Of a DNA stretch of 64,000 bases, positions 9,463 to 21,950 are shown piece after piece (position 1 is the first letter of the stretch; each line of letters begins with the position of its first letter). A program made the translations under genes and the position numbers. Source of the DNA: Ahaetulla prasina (Eukaryota > Chordata > Lepidosauria > Squamata > Colubridae); assembly GCF_028640845.1 (NCBI RefSeq), contig NC_080541.1, forward strand, positions 7,718,935 to 7,782,934, in the 5' to 3' direction. The notes below the pieces were generated by a model that was not told the DNA's origin, made no database searches, and saw only the letters and a program-made list of their open reading frames with translations.

Positions 9463-9854
9463 TGTCAACCCTGAAGCTGGCCTGACCGAGGCTGTCTTGG
9501 AGGCTTCAGTGTTGCCACAATGGTGCTGAGGGATAGGGAGGGGGGAATAGAGATAGCTGTGATTTTGTAGCCAAAGCAAAATACTTTCTCTTGGGAACCA
9601 AGGACATTCTCACACCCGGTCAGAGGAAGGAGAAGTGATGTCACCAGCCAGCCCCTTGATTGGACCATGTGACTGATTGTTTGTGGTTTGAGGGAAAACT
9701 TTTATTTTTAATTAGGTGAAAACTGCAGGAACCTTCAGAGTTGGTTTTCACCAGATCTGTGCCAATATGATATATCCTAATAAAACTATTCTTTGAGGAA
9801 TCTACCTGCCTCGGAGTTTTGTTCGCCATGGGTTTATTACTTGGAACCCTGACA
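9463..9854 (+). mobile_element. Solo LTR, 392 bp
   Basis: Starts TGTCAACCCTG, ends GGAACCCTGACA (TG...CA). Flanks CAAAG (9458-9462) and CGAAG (9855-9859) match at 4 of 5. A poly(A) signal AATAAA sits in CCTAATAAAACTATTC near 9779. There is no internal region, so it is a recombination-derived solo LTR. The element family is not recognised. Confidence 0.65.
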
Positions 9855-10069
9855 CGAAGTCATCGATCTGCCTGCCCAGATCAAATGCCAGGATCTTTTT
9901 CAAAAACTGGACACAGTATTCTTCAGCTAAAAGTGCTAAAGAATAAGTCTTGATCCTCTTTGTTTATCTGGGCGAGTGCGTGATTGATAAAATATTTAGA
10001 TTGCATAATCAGTAATGACGACGGAGAGATGGGTAGAATAGGTAGACCTCAAATTATAGCCATACATTT

Positions 10070-10391
10070 AGCTACAGTTTAGAGGGACACTGAAAAAAAA
10101 TGTCAGCGGAGTCTCTCAATTACTACTTTTGCAGCATCTCCAGGGCCAGGTGATCAAAACTCAGGTGCTTGGTACCCAGTATGTATTTACAACAGTGGCC
10201 GCATCTCAGGATCATTTGCAGTCTTCCCACCCGGCTTCCCACAGGCAAAGTCCAGGTCAGAAAAATGGATTCACTTAACAAAGGCATGAATCACTAAACT
10301 GCAGGGATTAGCAGCCATGACAAAAAAAGGGGGGGTTTGTAAAATTTGATGCGAGTGACAGAAACTTTGGTCGTAAATCAAGGGTTACCTG
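10070..10391. mobile_element. Family A element
   Basis: Shows the GACACTGAAAAAAA left part, CAGCATCTCCAGGG, GGCTTCCC and a right end GTCGTAAATCAAGGGTTACC. Moderately diverged. Confidence 0.7.
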
Positions 10392-10895
10392 TCCCAAAGG
10401 TGCTTTTTCAAGAAGCAACTGGACTTCCAAGACATTTCGCTTCTCATCCGAGAAGCTTCTTCAGTTCTGACTGGATGGTGGGGGAATGGAAGGATTGGTA
10501 CTCCTTGCAGACAGCTGGTCATTTGCATCCTTTTAGAAATTTATTTATTTTATTTTATTTTATTTTATTTGCATTTATATCCCGCCCTTCTCCGAAGACT
10601 CAGGGCGGCTTACACTATGTTAGCAATAGTCTTCATCCTATTTGTATATTTATATACAAAGTCAACTTTTTATTGCCCCCAACAATCTGGGTCCTCATTT
10701 TACCTACCTTATAAAAGATGGAAGGCTGAGTCAACCTTGGGCCTGGTGGGACTAGAACCTGCAGTAATTGCAGGCAGTTGCTGTTAATAACAGACTGCAT
10801 TAGCAGTCTGAGCCACAGAGGCCCCTTCATTGTTGAGGCCACTTGGAGGTTTATCTGTGTCCTCAGGATCACCTGAGTGGTGCAAATCGGTTGGA
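10392..10895 (-). mobile_element. Penelope-like 3' region, split by a SINE
   Basis: Reverse-complement order of 2865-3127: GCAACTGGACTTCC, the GAAGCTTCTTCAGTTC arm, CCATTCC, CAGACAGCTGGTCATTTGCA, then after the SINE GAGGCCACTTGGAGGTTTAT and the TCAGGATCACCTGAG block. Confidence 0.5.
10530..10827 (-). mobile_element. tRNA-derived SINE, near full length
   Basis: Minus-strand head GGCCTCTGTGGCTCAGACTG (box A) with a box-B-like GCAGGTTCTAGTCCC, body AGGACCCAGATTGTTGGGGG, and L2-like tail GTAAGCCGCCCTGAGTC ending in an ATAAA-type run (10530-10570). It interrupts a Penelope-like remnant. Confidence 0.88.
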
Positions 10896-10899
10896 GCTT

Positions 10900-10925
10900 T
10901 CTTTTCTTTTCTTTTCTTTTCTTTT
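10900..10925. repeat. (CTTTT)n microsatellite
   Basis: Five tandem CTTTT units, probably seeded by the tail of the adjacent minus-strand LINE. Confidence 0.9.
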
Positions 10926-11605
10926 GTCACACAGTATATATAAGCATAAGCATGTAATAACTATACAATATATAAGCATATATATAAGTATGAGTATGTA
11001 ATAACTATATTAATTGGATATAACGAAAGGAAACGATAGGACAGGAACGGTAGGCACGCTGGTGCTCTTATGCACGCCCCTTACAGACCTCTTAGAAATG
11101 GGGTGAGGTCAATAGTAGACAGTTTTTGGTTGAAGCTTTGGGGATTTTGGGAAGAGACCACAGAGTCAGGTAGTTTATCTGACTCTGTCTTTATTTACTC
11201 TCTGCTATGACCTGTCCGTCTTGGGTGTCCCTGCACAGCATAGCTTCATTGAGCTACGCAAGCCCCTTCGCCATGACAAGGCAGTAATCCATGAAAGGGA
11301 CAACTCTGTTACTGAAGTCAATCAAGATTGGAGCGGTTAACATTAAGCTTAAATCTGTTGTGTGCTCGTGTATTGTTGCAATTGAAGCTGAAGTAGTCTT
11401 CGACAGGAAGGACATTGTAATAGATGATTCTATGAGTTAAACTCAGGTCATGTCGTTGGCGGAGTAGTTCTAAATTTTCTAAACCCAGGATTTCAAGTCT
11501 GGTGGCATAAGGTATTTTGTTGTATTCGGAGGAGTGGAGAACTCTTCTTGTAAAATATTTCTGGACACGTTCAATTGTATCGATGTCCGAAATGTGTTCT
11601 TGCAA
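10926..11605 (-). pseudogene. Non-LTR retrotransposon 3' end (CR1/L2/R4-like, clade unsure)
   Basis: From 11605 to 11318 the minus strand encodes a LINE C-terminal segment with IERVQKYFTRRVL, a TRLEILGLENLELLRQRHDL segment, and a terminal RAHNRFKLNV motif. Many CR1- and L2-group LINEs share this layout (ERVQ-x-x-FTRR, then LxLxxLExRR, then RGHxxKL). The 3' UTR follows to 10926. It ends by truncation against a Penelope-like fragment at about 11606. Confidence 0.7.
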
Positions 11606-11765
11606 CTGTTGAAAGGACTGTGTTGTAGATTGGAGATAGATGATGTTGTATCCTTCCCCTTCTGTTGAGAGAGGACTGTTCAATTTGGACATAGATGGCC
11701 TCTTTGACCCCTCTTCCTCCTTTTTTCGATTTCTCTTCACAGGTTTTAGTATCTAATTCTGTGGG
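11606..11765 (-). pseudogene. Penelope-like endonuclease C-terminus remnant
   Basis: Minus-strand translation gives GVKEAIYVQIEQSSLNR followed by LSPIYN. The K-E-A-I-x-V ... S/P-x-L-N-R pattern matches the end of the GIY-YIG endonuclease in vertebrate Penelope-like elements. A parallel copy lies at 38909-39017. Family assignment is from remembered motif only. Confidence 0.5.
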
Positions 11766-11850
11766 GGTGTTTTCTGAACCTGGTACGTTTTACTGAATTA
11801 CAGAACTGGATACTAAAACCTGTGAAGAGAGACTGAAAAAGGAGGGCGTG
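11709..11850. repeat. Inverted repeat, arms about 45 bp
   Basis: CTCTTCACAGGTTTTAGTAT near 11729 recurs as its complement ATACTAAAACCTGTGAAGAG near 11811, and similarity extends to about 45 bp per arm with a spacer of about 40 bp. One arm joins a minus-strand Penelope-like fragment, the other a plus-strand CR1-like fragment. Confidence 0.85.
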
Positions 11851-12000
11851 TTTAGCCTTTAGAAGATAAAATGGATAAGTTTCTTCAGATACCCAAAGAA
11901 GTACCACATATAAGGAAACAGATCTGTTGCTATTGCTCTAGAGTGAAAGATGAGGATTTATACTCTTAATTTGCAGGAAAATCCATTGTACTCGAACGTT
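11851..12000 (+). mobile_element. Degenerate CR1-group fragment
   Basis: Follows GGAGGGCGTGTTTAGCCTTT; similar in design to 3128-3345. Heavily decayed. Confidence 0.35.
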
Positions 12001-12836
12001 AGATTTTTTTTTTTAAAAAAAGAACAGTTTACTGGCGGAGTTTGAGTGTCCTCTGGATACTGAGATCAGACAATGATCTGTAAGAGATGCTTTGATCTGG
12101 TCACTTGCCTTGACCAAGGAAGTTAAAAGCAGTGGCTTCAATCGCCCTTCCACTTGTCGGATTTCACATTGAAAAACAACTTGTTCTTTGATGTAAACTA
12201 CATCTGCAGGTTTGTGCTATCAGATGTTTTAAAATTCTCAGCACAAATAGCTCAGATACGTTGTTGTGGAGTTTTTCGGTTATACGTTGGGTGTAAGCCT
12301 GAAAAATATGCTTTAAAGAAATGTTTTTTTATACAAGTATCCTGCATAGAGAAAATAAAATGAATTATGAATGATTTCCAACCAGGGACATTTTGTTGGA
12401 TGATTCATCTTTGTTCCTTTAAAGTATTATTATTATTTTTTTGGCTTGTTGTGCTGCTCTTTTTTTTTTTTTTTTGCCTTGAGAAAACATATCTGAAGGG
12501 GAAAAAATAGTTAAATTGAGAAAGCAAGATTTTTATGAAGTAAAACATCCGTCTTCCCCGAAGAAAGACTTAGAAAAACGAACATAGTTTATAGTACTGA
12601 ACATATTAAATCAACTAAGAAGTTGATTTAATTTGATTAAATTTGATGCTTACCATTAGGTGGCAAAATATTTCTGTAACGATTAATGTATGTTGGAATT
12701 AGAATTATTGTACAAGTTCTAATTCTATTTGAAGCAAGATCTAATTGTAACAAGTGAGTAGAAAAAGCAATAGGTGGATCATAGAGGATTTAATTTGGAT
12801 TCTTCTCCTGAACAAAGGTTGAAGATGATGATCTAA
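12001..12836. other. AT-rich unique sequence
   Basis: Homopolymer T/A runs near 12006 and 12462. No gene or known repeat seen. Confidence 0.5.
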
Positions 12837-12838
12837 GC

Positions 12839-13124
12839 CAGGGGTCTTCAAACCCTGAGCCGCAGCCCACTTCCGGGCTGGAGCCCATTCAGAACTGGGC
12901 CATGGAAGCGACGGGCGAACGCATGTACGGCTCCACTGGTGTGCACAGCAGGTGGGCAAGTGTGCGTGTGCAGCCCCATTTGTGCAAGTGTTGGGCGCAC
13001 ATGCCTGTTGCTTGTGCAAATGGAGCTGCATTGTGGACATGTGCTTACCCACCACTCGTGTGGAATCATTCCCTCTCCCCCTCCCCTTGCTGGCCTGCAA
13101 AGCCGGAAAGGTTGGGGACCACTG
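12839..13124. mobile_element. Family E element (hAT-like)
   Basis: CAGGGGTCTTCAAACC at the left and GGTTGGGGACCACTG at the right. Flanks ATCTAAGC and AACTGAGG match at only 5 of 8. GC-rich body with GTGCA and TGCGTGTG blocks shared with 9009-9272. Confidence 0.7.
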
Positions 13125-13375
13125 AACTGAGGGTTGGTTTCGGCTGTTCAGCGTATGATTCTGGTCCTAGTCACACCTTACTATCAAACATACATTCTAA
13201 GTAAGAGGGAGATAGGAGTTGTAGAGTTAGGAAAATTATCTCGATGGAGAGATGCAGGATCTGCTGCCTCAGTAAAAGGAGCAGAGAGAATTTCTAAGTC
13301 CAGAACTGTGAGATATCATTTGAAAAGCGGCTTCATCTTAAGGACCTCTGTGGGGTTTATGGAGGGGAGGAGGAA

Positions 13376-14012
13376 GATTAGATTAGATTAACAGAGTTGG
13401 AAGGGACCTTGTAGGTCATCTTAGTCCAACCCCATGCCCAAGCAGGAGACCCTACACCATTTCTGGCAGATGGCTGTCCAATCTCTTCTTGAAAGCCTCC
13501 AGGGATGAAGCTCCCACAACTTCTGAAGGCAACTTCTGTTCCATTGGTTGATTGCTCTCACTGTCAGGAAATTTCTCCTTATTTCCATGGTTGAATCTCT
13601 CCTTGGTTAGTTTCCATCCATTATTCCTTGCCTGGCCTTCAGGTGCTTTGGAAAATAGCTTGACCTCCTCTTCTCTGTGGCAGCCCCTCAAATTGGAAGA
13701 TTGCTATCCTGTCTTCCCTGGTCCTTCTCTGCACTAGACTAGCCATGCCCAGTTCCTGCAACCGTTCTTCATATGTTGTAGCCTCCAGCGGCCCCCTAAT
13801 CATCTTGGTTGCTCTTCTCTGCATTCTTTCTAGAGTCTCAACATCTTAGTTTATTGTGTGGTGCAGTACTCTAGATGTGGTCTTACTAAGGCTTTATAAA
13901 GTGGTATTAGTACCTCGCTTGATCTTGATTATATCCCTCTGTTAATGCAGTTTAGGATTGCATTGGCTTTTTTGACTGTCGCTACACACTGCTGGCTCAT
14001 ATTTAGCTGGTT
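13376..14012 (-). pseudogene. CR1 LINE ORF2 3' end
   Basis: Minus-strand translation carries the CR1 C-terminal series [30 protein letters not shown] in the right order with frame shifts. The tail is GATTA-type at 13376. The 5' end is lost near 14012. Confidence 0.9.
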
Positions 14013-14115
14013 GTAGAGAAGGAGAAGGGATGCTTGATGCTCTCTGAGGTTGGTTGTTTTTTTGCAGATGTTTCATTACCGAACTAGATAACCTCATCAG
14101 TTCTAGAAGGGAGTA
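14013..14115 (-). repeat. Dispersed repeat R fragment
   Basis: Contains GCAGATGTTTCATTACC then AACTAGATAACCTCATCAG, whose complement appears at 36090-36150, 39140-39185 and 47880-47955. Family not identified. Confidence 0.5.
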
Positions 14116-14617
14116 GGGTTGGGTCTCTCTCATCTCCCTAATTTACCCAGCTATAAGGAGGAGGAAGAGATGGCATACTGTAATCAGACCTGAAAAATTC
14201 TGCTTTTATAGTTAATCTCTATAAAAATAATGTTAACCTTCCTGTGGAATTGATTTCCTGGTTTCGTTTAGTTAGGGCACTCACTCTGCACCAAGTATAC
14301 AATCAACACTGGGAATCTGGGGGCGCTCCTGACTGTTTTGATACTGCTTTTAGTAATTAGAGTAACTCACTAAAGATAAAAGTATGAAGTGGCTCATTGA
14401 GGAAGTCAGAGAAAACTTGAAAAATGCTACTGTGTAAATGTGTAAAGTTCAAATGGTTTACTTCAAAAAGCATTGGACGTTCCTTTTTCAGGCTAAACGT
14501 CATATATATCACGTTGTTTCTGCCAGATTTTCCCATATTCTTCTTATTTCCCAGTGCTAAAAAAAGAAAAAAGAAACTTATGACTATAAATAGAATAAAG
14601 ATTATGTGACTTGTTAG

Positions 14618-15119
14618 TACCACTTTATAGTGCCTTGGTAGTATTGGACTACTGCATCCAGTTTTGGTCGCCATGATGTAAAAAAGATGTGGAGACTGTA
14701 GAAATAGTGCAGAGAAGAGCAACAAAGATGTTTAACTGGAGGCTGAAACATACAAAGAACGGTTACTGGGACTAGGTATGTCTAGTTTGATGAAAAGAAG
14801 GACAAGAGGTGATATGATAACCATATTTCCAATATCTCAGGGGTTGCCACAAAGAAGAGGGAGTCAAACTATTCTCCAAAGCACCTGAGGGTAGAACAAG
14901 AAGCAATGGGTGGAAACTTAGAACTAAGGAGAAATTTTCCTGACAATGAAAACAATAAACCAGTGGAACAACTTGCCTCCAGAAGTTGTGAATGCTCAAA
15001 CACTGGAGGTTTTTAAGAAGAGACTGGACAACCATTTCCTGCCTGAGGGTTTCCTGTCTGATCAGGGGTTGGACTAAAAGACCTCCAAGTTTCCTTCCAA
15101 TTCTGTTATTCTGTTATTG
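14618..15119 (+). pseudogene. CR1 LINE ORF2 3' end, plus strand
   Basis: Reads from TACTGCATCCAGTTTTGGTC through the AGAGAAGAGCAACAAAGATG segment to CCTTCCAATTCTGTTATTCT on the + strand. Several stops and indels. One of few plus-strand CR1 copies here. Confidence 0.9.
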
Positions 15120-16058
15120 AAAGTTGTGTCCCTTTAATTTTGGCAATTAGAGGTAGAGAGAGGCATGCTTTGTATTTTAATGCTTACACGGACTTTAAGA
15201 ATGCAAATAAGATTCCTTATGTAAATCTTTCTGCTTTTTGTACTCGAATAGAGTCTCCCTTTTAGCAATTTATGGAAAAATAATTTCATTCTGCAATATA
15301 CTTTAAAAAGTTGATCCTTATAAATACAGCGCCGTATATAATTTAAAAGTAACAAAACGCAATTAAACAACAACAAAAAAAATGAAATAGCCATGAAAAC
15401 TTATCTGAAATATGACATCTCGTTTATTTTATTTTTTTCCTGAAGATAATGAAGCTTGCTTTTTTGGCAGCCATCCTTTCATAGAATTCCAAAGGACTGC
15501 AACTCAAACATAAATAGCATTCTCACAAATCCTGCTTCCTTCATAAAAAAAAAATGGGTTTGAAAACAAAAATGGGTCTGAAACCCTTTGCTGGTCTGCT
15601 AACTGAATTAATTCATTTAGAAAAAATATATATCTTTGGAACTGGATTGTATAAACTTTTGCTCTCCCTTCTAGGATTAGAAAAATGTTCAATGGTAGTT
15701 CAGTTTCTTGAAATCTGCCTCTTTTTAAAGGATCTATTCAGTCCTTAAGAGCATTTAAAGGGAAAATTGAAACTATGAAGAAAAACGCCTCAGAAACTGG
15801 AATTCATAATCCGTTGGCAGTTTCAATTTGATCTCTTTGATTGTAGGAACGTAGAGTATACAAAATAATATTCTTACTAAAAGTATACAAAATAATATTC
15901 TTACTAGTTTGCTAATATGTGTGAATACCCAAGGCTGTTTTCAAGATACTTTGTAAACTGGATTAATACCCAGTAGCTAAAATGTTACAAATAATGTTTG
16001 ACTAAATTAAGTAGCAGACTTCTAGAAGAGTGATTGTAATGTTTTAGTTATTACATTA
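15120..16058. other. AT-rich unique sequence
   Basis: No gene or known repeat. A tandem duplication of about 27 bp (ACAAAATAATATTCTTACTA twice) lies at 15858-15910. Confidence 0.5.
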
Positions 16059-16066
16059 AAAAAATT

Positions 16067-16279
16067 CAGGGGTGGGTTCTACTTACCTTTACTACGGGTT
16101 CACAACAGGACCGTGCTCACGCGCTCGCTTTGATCGCCCGCTCGCCGTGCTTCTGCGCATGTACAGAAACTTCCTGATGACTGTGGGCGGAGAAGCTTCC
16201 TGATCAGTGAGCGGAGCCTCCCGCCGATTTTACTACCAGTTCTTGCGAACTGGTCCAAACTGGAAGCAACCCACCACTG
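16067..16279. mobile_element. Family G element (hAT-like)
   Basis: Left end CAGGGGTGGGTTCTACTT, right end AAGCAACCCACCACTG. Flanks AAAAAATT (16059-16066) and AAAAGATT (16280-16287) match at 7 of 8. 213 bp, non-coding, GC-rich centre. Confidence 0.82.
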
Positions 16280-16604
16280 AAAAGATTATATCCAGAAGAG
16301 TAAAAAACAAAGCCATATTGTAATGAAATGAAGATAGAACTGTAGGAAAGAGCAAAATGAATGTATAAATTTTAAAAACTTGACAATCTAGAATGAAACA
16401 TGATAAAACCTCAGTGAAATAACGGGTGTGGAAAATCTGAATGTTCAAACTGCTTTGTAAAATCCTACTGAGAATAAAAAATATCTTGTTGGGAGTGTTG
16501 TATATAACTGCACGGGTGCAGGAACTAGTATGCTGGCAGCATCCTCATTTTCAATTTGAAAGCAAGTAAATTATCTTGCTACAAGAGGCTGGTATGATCT
16601 AGAA

Positions 16605-16640
16605 TCACACACACACACACACACAAAAAGAGAGAGAGAT
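16605..16640. repeat. (CA)n then (GA)n microsatellite
   Basis: About ten CA units followed by AAAAAGAGAGAGAGA. Confidence 0.9.
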
Positions 16641-16941
16641 GGTGTTTGTTTCTGCCTGATTCATTATTTTGAAAGGACTGTGCTGGTATTTCCTCATCAG
16701 AGCTTTATCAAGAAATTATATAGATCGGGTGGCTCCTGAAACTTTTATTTTTCAATGTAAAATGAAGATCAGCTTGGAAAAAAAAAATAGCCATTGACCG
16801 AGGAAACAGTGATTTTGGAAGAAATTCTGTCCACCTGAGGTGGTAGAAAACATCAGAAGAAAAAAAAATGGTATTAGGTAGTCCTCCACTTATGACAACA
16901 TCTGGGACCAGAATTTCCATTTAACAAGGCAGTGGTTAAAT

Positions 16942-17267
16942 CACTGGTGTCAAACTCAAGGCCAGGGGGCCAGAGCTGGCCCGCAGGATGCTTAGATTTG
17001 ATCCATGAGGCCGCCCTGGAAACAGCGAAGGACCAGACCACAGTGCCTCTGCGAGTGAAAACGGAGCTTGAGAGGGCTGTGTACGGCCCTCCCGAGCTCG
17101 GTTTTCACTGGCAGAAGGTTGCAGGAGGCCATCTCAGCCGAAAATGGAGCTCAGGAGCCCATTTTCACTGGCAGAGTGTCCGGGCCACCACAGGCGCCCC
17201 TGACACGAGTGACATCGAGCTGGCCATGCCCACCCTGGCCCCCAGTGAAATCAAGTTGACACCCTTG
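16942..17267. mobile_element. Family C element nested in family A
   Basis: Termini CACTGGTGTCAAACTC and AGTTGACACCCTTG. Flanks GGTTAAAT (16934-16941) and GGTTAAAA (17268-17275) match at 7 of 8, confirming insertion into the A element. Confidence 0.85.
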
Positions 17268-17441
17268 GGTTAAAACGAAGTACACATGATGTTACAGCCT
17301 ATCGTGTTACATACGTTAAGCGAATCAACATAGTTGTTGAATGAAGCATGCAGACTTTAAGCGAATCCAGCATCCCCCATTGACTTTGCTTCTCAGAAGC
17401 CAGCTGGGAAGGTCTACAGATGGTGATCACATGGCCCAGGG

Positions 17442-18025
17442 TGTTGTGACCCGCTAGCTGCCAGCAGAACTGGCGGCAGACTCGGACGATGAGGAGGTTT
17501 GGGAGGAATTTGGGCCAGCTCTGGAGTCTGGGAAAGGCTCTGATGGATGCTCTCCATCAGACGCAGCGATAGAGCCGTCCGATATTTCCCAGCCATCGGA
17601 GTGGCAGCTGCCTTTGGAGGCTGAAGTAAGTGAGGAGGAAGAACAGCTGGGGCCTGTTCCAGATGCATGTATACGCAGAGCTGTTAGGAGAGGACAACTG
17701 AGGACAAGGAGTCGACTTGGGAAGCTGAATGTCCCCTCCCTGGCTGGGGAATAAATAAAAGAAAAGGGGAGTGGTTGTTGTAGGAGACAACCGTTCGTAT
17801 TTCTGGCTCATTGCATTTCGTGCCACAAAGACTTCTTGCCAGAACTTACTTTGCAGCCATAATCACAAGGAACTGATAAGGTCTGTTACTGCAGTTAACT
17901 CTTTGAAGGACTATTGCGTGGACTTTTCAGTCGTTAAATGCCATTAATTCACAAGATGAAAATAAAGAGGGTTTTTTTGTGACCAGGAGTCTATTTCTTG
18001 CTTCTGCTAAGGCTGGGTCGGAACA
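17442..18025 (+). mobile_element. Solo LTR, U3-ORF family, copy 1
   Basis: 584 bp, TGTTGTGACC to GGTCGGAACA. Flanks CAGGG (17437-17441) and CTGGG (18026-18030) match at 4 of 5. U3 carries a reading frame with one stop at 17454-17456 and otherwise open to about 17750, encoding an acidic stretch ADSDDEEVWEEFG and ending PVPDACIRRAVRRGQ. A TATA-like ATAAATAAAA lies at 17751, and AATAAA at 17961. No internal retroviral sequence remains. Confidence 0.82.
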
Positions 18026-18180
18026 CTGGGATGCTATATGCCTGTTGCCAAGCAGCTGAATTTTGTTCATGTGAGCAATAGTCATAAGTGCAAGGAGTAT
18101 GTTCTTGGGAACGTTTCTTTTTTCTGAGCCATTGTAACTGACTGTTCACTAAACAAATGAATGGTTGTAAGTCAAAGATT

Positions 18181-18580
18181 TGGGAAAACTTGTCAAAAGA
18201 AAGCTGAGAAGATTAGCGTGAATTACACTTCTTCCAAAATGCAACTCCATGCATTAGTTCTTACATAAATGTGGTAAAAAGGACTGTTGCGTAACTAAAA
18301 TTCTATTGTTTTTCTTGCACTCCGCTGCTTAGTGGAGGTAGAGAGAAGGAGGTAAAATCAGATTTTTATTGTAACGTTGTCTGTTCTGTAGCACTTCTAA
18401 TAAAAAGTAAAATATCCAATAAAGCCGTAGAAGAAGTTTATTGCCTAATCAGAACTCAAGTAATACAAACCTATTGGCACTTCATTATGCCACTTCGGTA
18501 CAAAAAGCTAAATCTAACTTTCTTTGAGATTCAGACTCCTTACTCAGTAGTTTAACTGAGTATGTTCTTGGGAACATTTT
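18181..18580. other. AT-rich unique sequence
   Basis: No gene or recognisable repeat seen before the CT tract. Confidence 0.45.
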
Positions 18581-18583
18581 TTT

Positions 18584-18624
18584 CTTGCTTTCTCCCTCTC
18601 CCTCTCTCTCTCTCTGTCTGTCTG

Positions 18625-18667
<43 letters not shown>

Positions 18668-19087
18668 TCTCTCTTTCTCTCTGTTTCTCTCTCTGTGTTT
18701 CTCTTTCTGTGTGTCTCTCTCTCTGTTTCTCTCTCTCTCTCTGTCTCTCTCTCTCTCTCTCTCTGTTTCTCTCTCTCTCTCTCTGTCTCTCTGTTTCTCT
18801 CCGTGTCTCTCTTTCTCTCTGTTTCTCTCTCTCTGTTTCTCTCTCTCTCTCTGTCTCTCTCTCTCTCTCTCTCTGTTTCTCTCTCTCCGTGTCTCTCTTT
18901 TTCTCTGTTTCTCTCTCTGTGTTTCTCTTTATGTGTGTGTGTCTCTCTCTCTGTTTCTCTCTCTCTCTCTCTCTGTTTCTCTCCGTGTCTCTCTTTCTCT
19001 CTGTTTCTCTCTCTCTGTCTCTCTCTCTCTCTCTGTCTCTCTCTCTTTCTCTCTGTTTCTCTCTCTCTGTCTCTCTCTCTCTCACAC
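18584..19087. repeat. Long (TC)n compound microsatellite
   Basis: About 500 bp that is nearly all pyrimidine with periodic GTTTCTC and CCGTGTCTC interruptions, followed by a short CA run to 19110. Long open frames on both strands (up to 235 codons of R/E or S/L) are pure by-products. Confidence 0.97.
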
Positions 19088-19590
19088 ACAGACACACACA
19101 GACATACAAACAAACACACATTGCACATTTGCAATCTAAATAGGAACATAGTCTGTTTCTTTACTTCTTTACTCATGAAATTATAAAGGCACTGTCTCTG
19201 AGAAGGCTGTTTTTGGAAGAGGGCTGATAAGAAAATTTTCACAAATCTCATTTATCTTCCAGCCTTCTGACAGCGCATTCACTCTAAAATGGCTGCTCAT
19301 AGGCCCAACCAATCTATTTCTAATGGCTTTGATCTATCTTTAGACTTGCTTTGAGTATCAGTGGGACAAATTAAGACTGGACTGAAAAGTTAAAGTGACT
19401 AGAAACGGAGGAAAAACTCTTTTCAATACAGTATCAATACAGATTTTTTTAAAAAAAAAAATTCCTGAATAGCTCTATTTAGATAGCAAGTGATTTATAT
19501 AGGTGTTAAAATTGTAAGTTATCAAAAAAAACAACGAGTCTTTGGTAGCTTTGATATTCAGAAGTCTCCGTCTGAAATGCAGTTTCTTTC

Positions 19591-21028
<1,438 letters not shown>

Positions 21029-21029
21029 G

Positions 21030-21415
21030 ATCGTATTAAATAAATGCAGGTGTAAATAGCAAAACGTTAACCTTGAATTTCCCTTGGGATATACCCCATG
21101 CTATACAGCAGAAATGAAATTTAGCCATATCTATCTGAAAGGAAGAAAACCTTTCATCTCAGATGACACCCCTGTCTCGGCAAAGGAAAAACAGACAAGG
21201 AAGTCTCCTTATCACATTGGCCTAAACCTTAGATAAATGTTTTAGGCTTCTTTTCAGATAAGTGTGGTTCCTCGTTATTTCCCAACCTTTGCTCTAGTAG
21301 TTCAGCAATTATTATGGGTCTGCATGCAAGTTTTTCTTCTTCCCAGAATGTCCAGGGAAAACATCTATAGCAAAATTTGGACTCCCTGTTTCGTTGTAGT
21401 TCCTTTCAAGGTAGC
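21030..21415. other. Unique sequence
   Basis: No gene or recognised repeat. Confidence 0.45.
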
Positions 21416-21423
21416 ATCTAGAG

Positions 21424-21576
21424 CAAGGGTCTCCAACCTTGGTCCCTTTAAGACTTGTGGACTTGTGGACTTCAACTCCCAGACTTCAACTCCCACTTCA
21501 AACCAGCTTTGCTGGCTGAGGGACTCTGGGAGTTGAAGTCCACAAGTCTTAAAGGGACCAAGATTGGAGACCCCTG
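21424..21576. mobile_element. Family B palindrome, perfect 8-bp duplication
   Basis: CAAGGGTCTCCAACCTTGG to its complement. ATCTAGAG flanks on both sides (21416-21423 and 21577-21584). Small internal duplications (GACTTGTG twice, ACTTCAACTCCCA twice) enlarge the left arm, an early step of the tandem growth seen at 32042-32796. Confidence 0.92.
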
Positions 21577-21802
21577 ATCTAGAGACTGGTGCTTCTTATA
21601 TTAAAACAGACTAATGTTTTTTTTTCTATTTTATAATGTTCTTTTATTCCTGTCAGCGTGGCCCTTAATTTTGTTATGTTGTAGTTTGACTCCTCTGTCC
21701 TCAGGCTCATTCAAGATACCGCCGTAGAGGAAGTTTGCAATGTCATTTTAAGGACATTTTGACATTGGTTGCTTGTTCAAAGTCAGGAAGATCTGTATAG
21801 AC

Positions 21803-21942
21803 CAGGGGTCTCCAATCTTGGCAACTTTAAGCCTGGAAGACTTCAACTCCCAGAATGCCCCAGCCAGCTTTGCTTTGCTGGCTGGGGAATTCTGGGAGTT
21901 GAAGTCCTCCAGGCTTAAAGTTGCCAAGGTTGGAGACTCCTG
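21803..21942. mobile_element. Family B palindrome, 140 bp
   Basis: CAGGGGTCTCCAATCTTGGC to its complement. Flanks GTATAGAC (21795-21802) and GTATAGAT (21943-21950) match at 7 of 8. Confidence 0.92.
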
Positions 21943-21950
21943 GTATAGAT

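Larger units (their letters stand above)
16872..18180. mobile_element. Family A element carrying two nested insertions
   Basis: Left end is AGGTAGTCCTCCACTTATG at 16876. Family A sequence resumes at 17268 (TTAAGCGAATCCAGCATCCC, TTGACTTTGCTTCTCAGAAG) and again at 18026 (TTGCCAAGCAGCTGAATTTT), ending GGTTGTAAGTCAAAG near 18175. It is interrupted by a family C element (16942-17267) and a solo LTR (17442-18025). Confidence 0.8.

Noticed and set aside
12154..12363. 69-codon frame with several cysteines
   Set aside because: No family pattern and AT-driven composition.
18544..19251. Open frames of 170-235 codons on both strands (R/E-rich or S/L-rich)
   Set aside because: They are translations of a CT/GA microsatellite; composition follows the repeat and there are no motifs.
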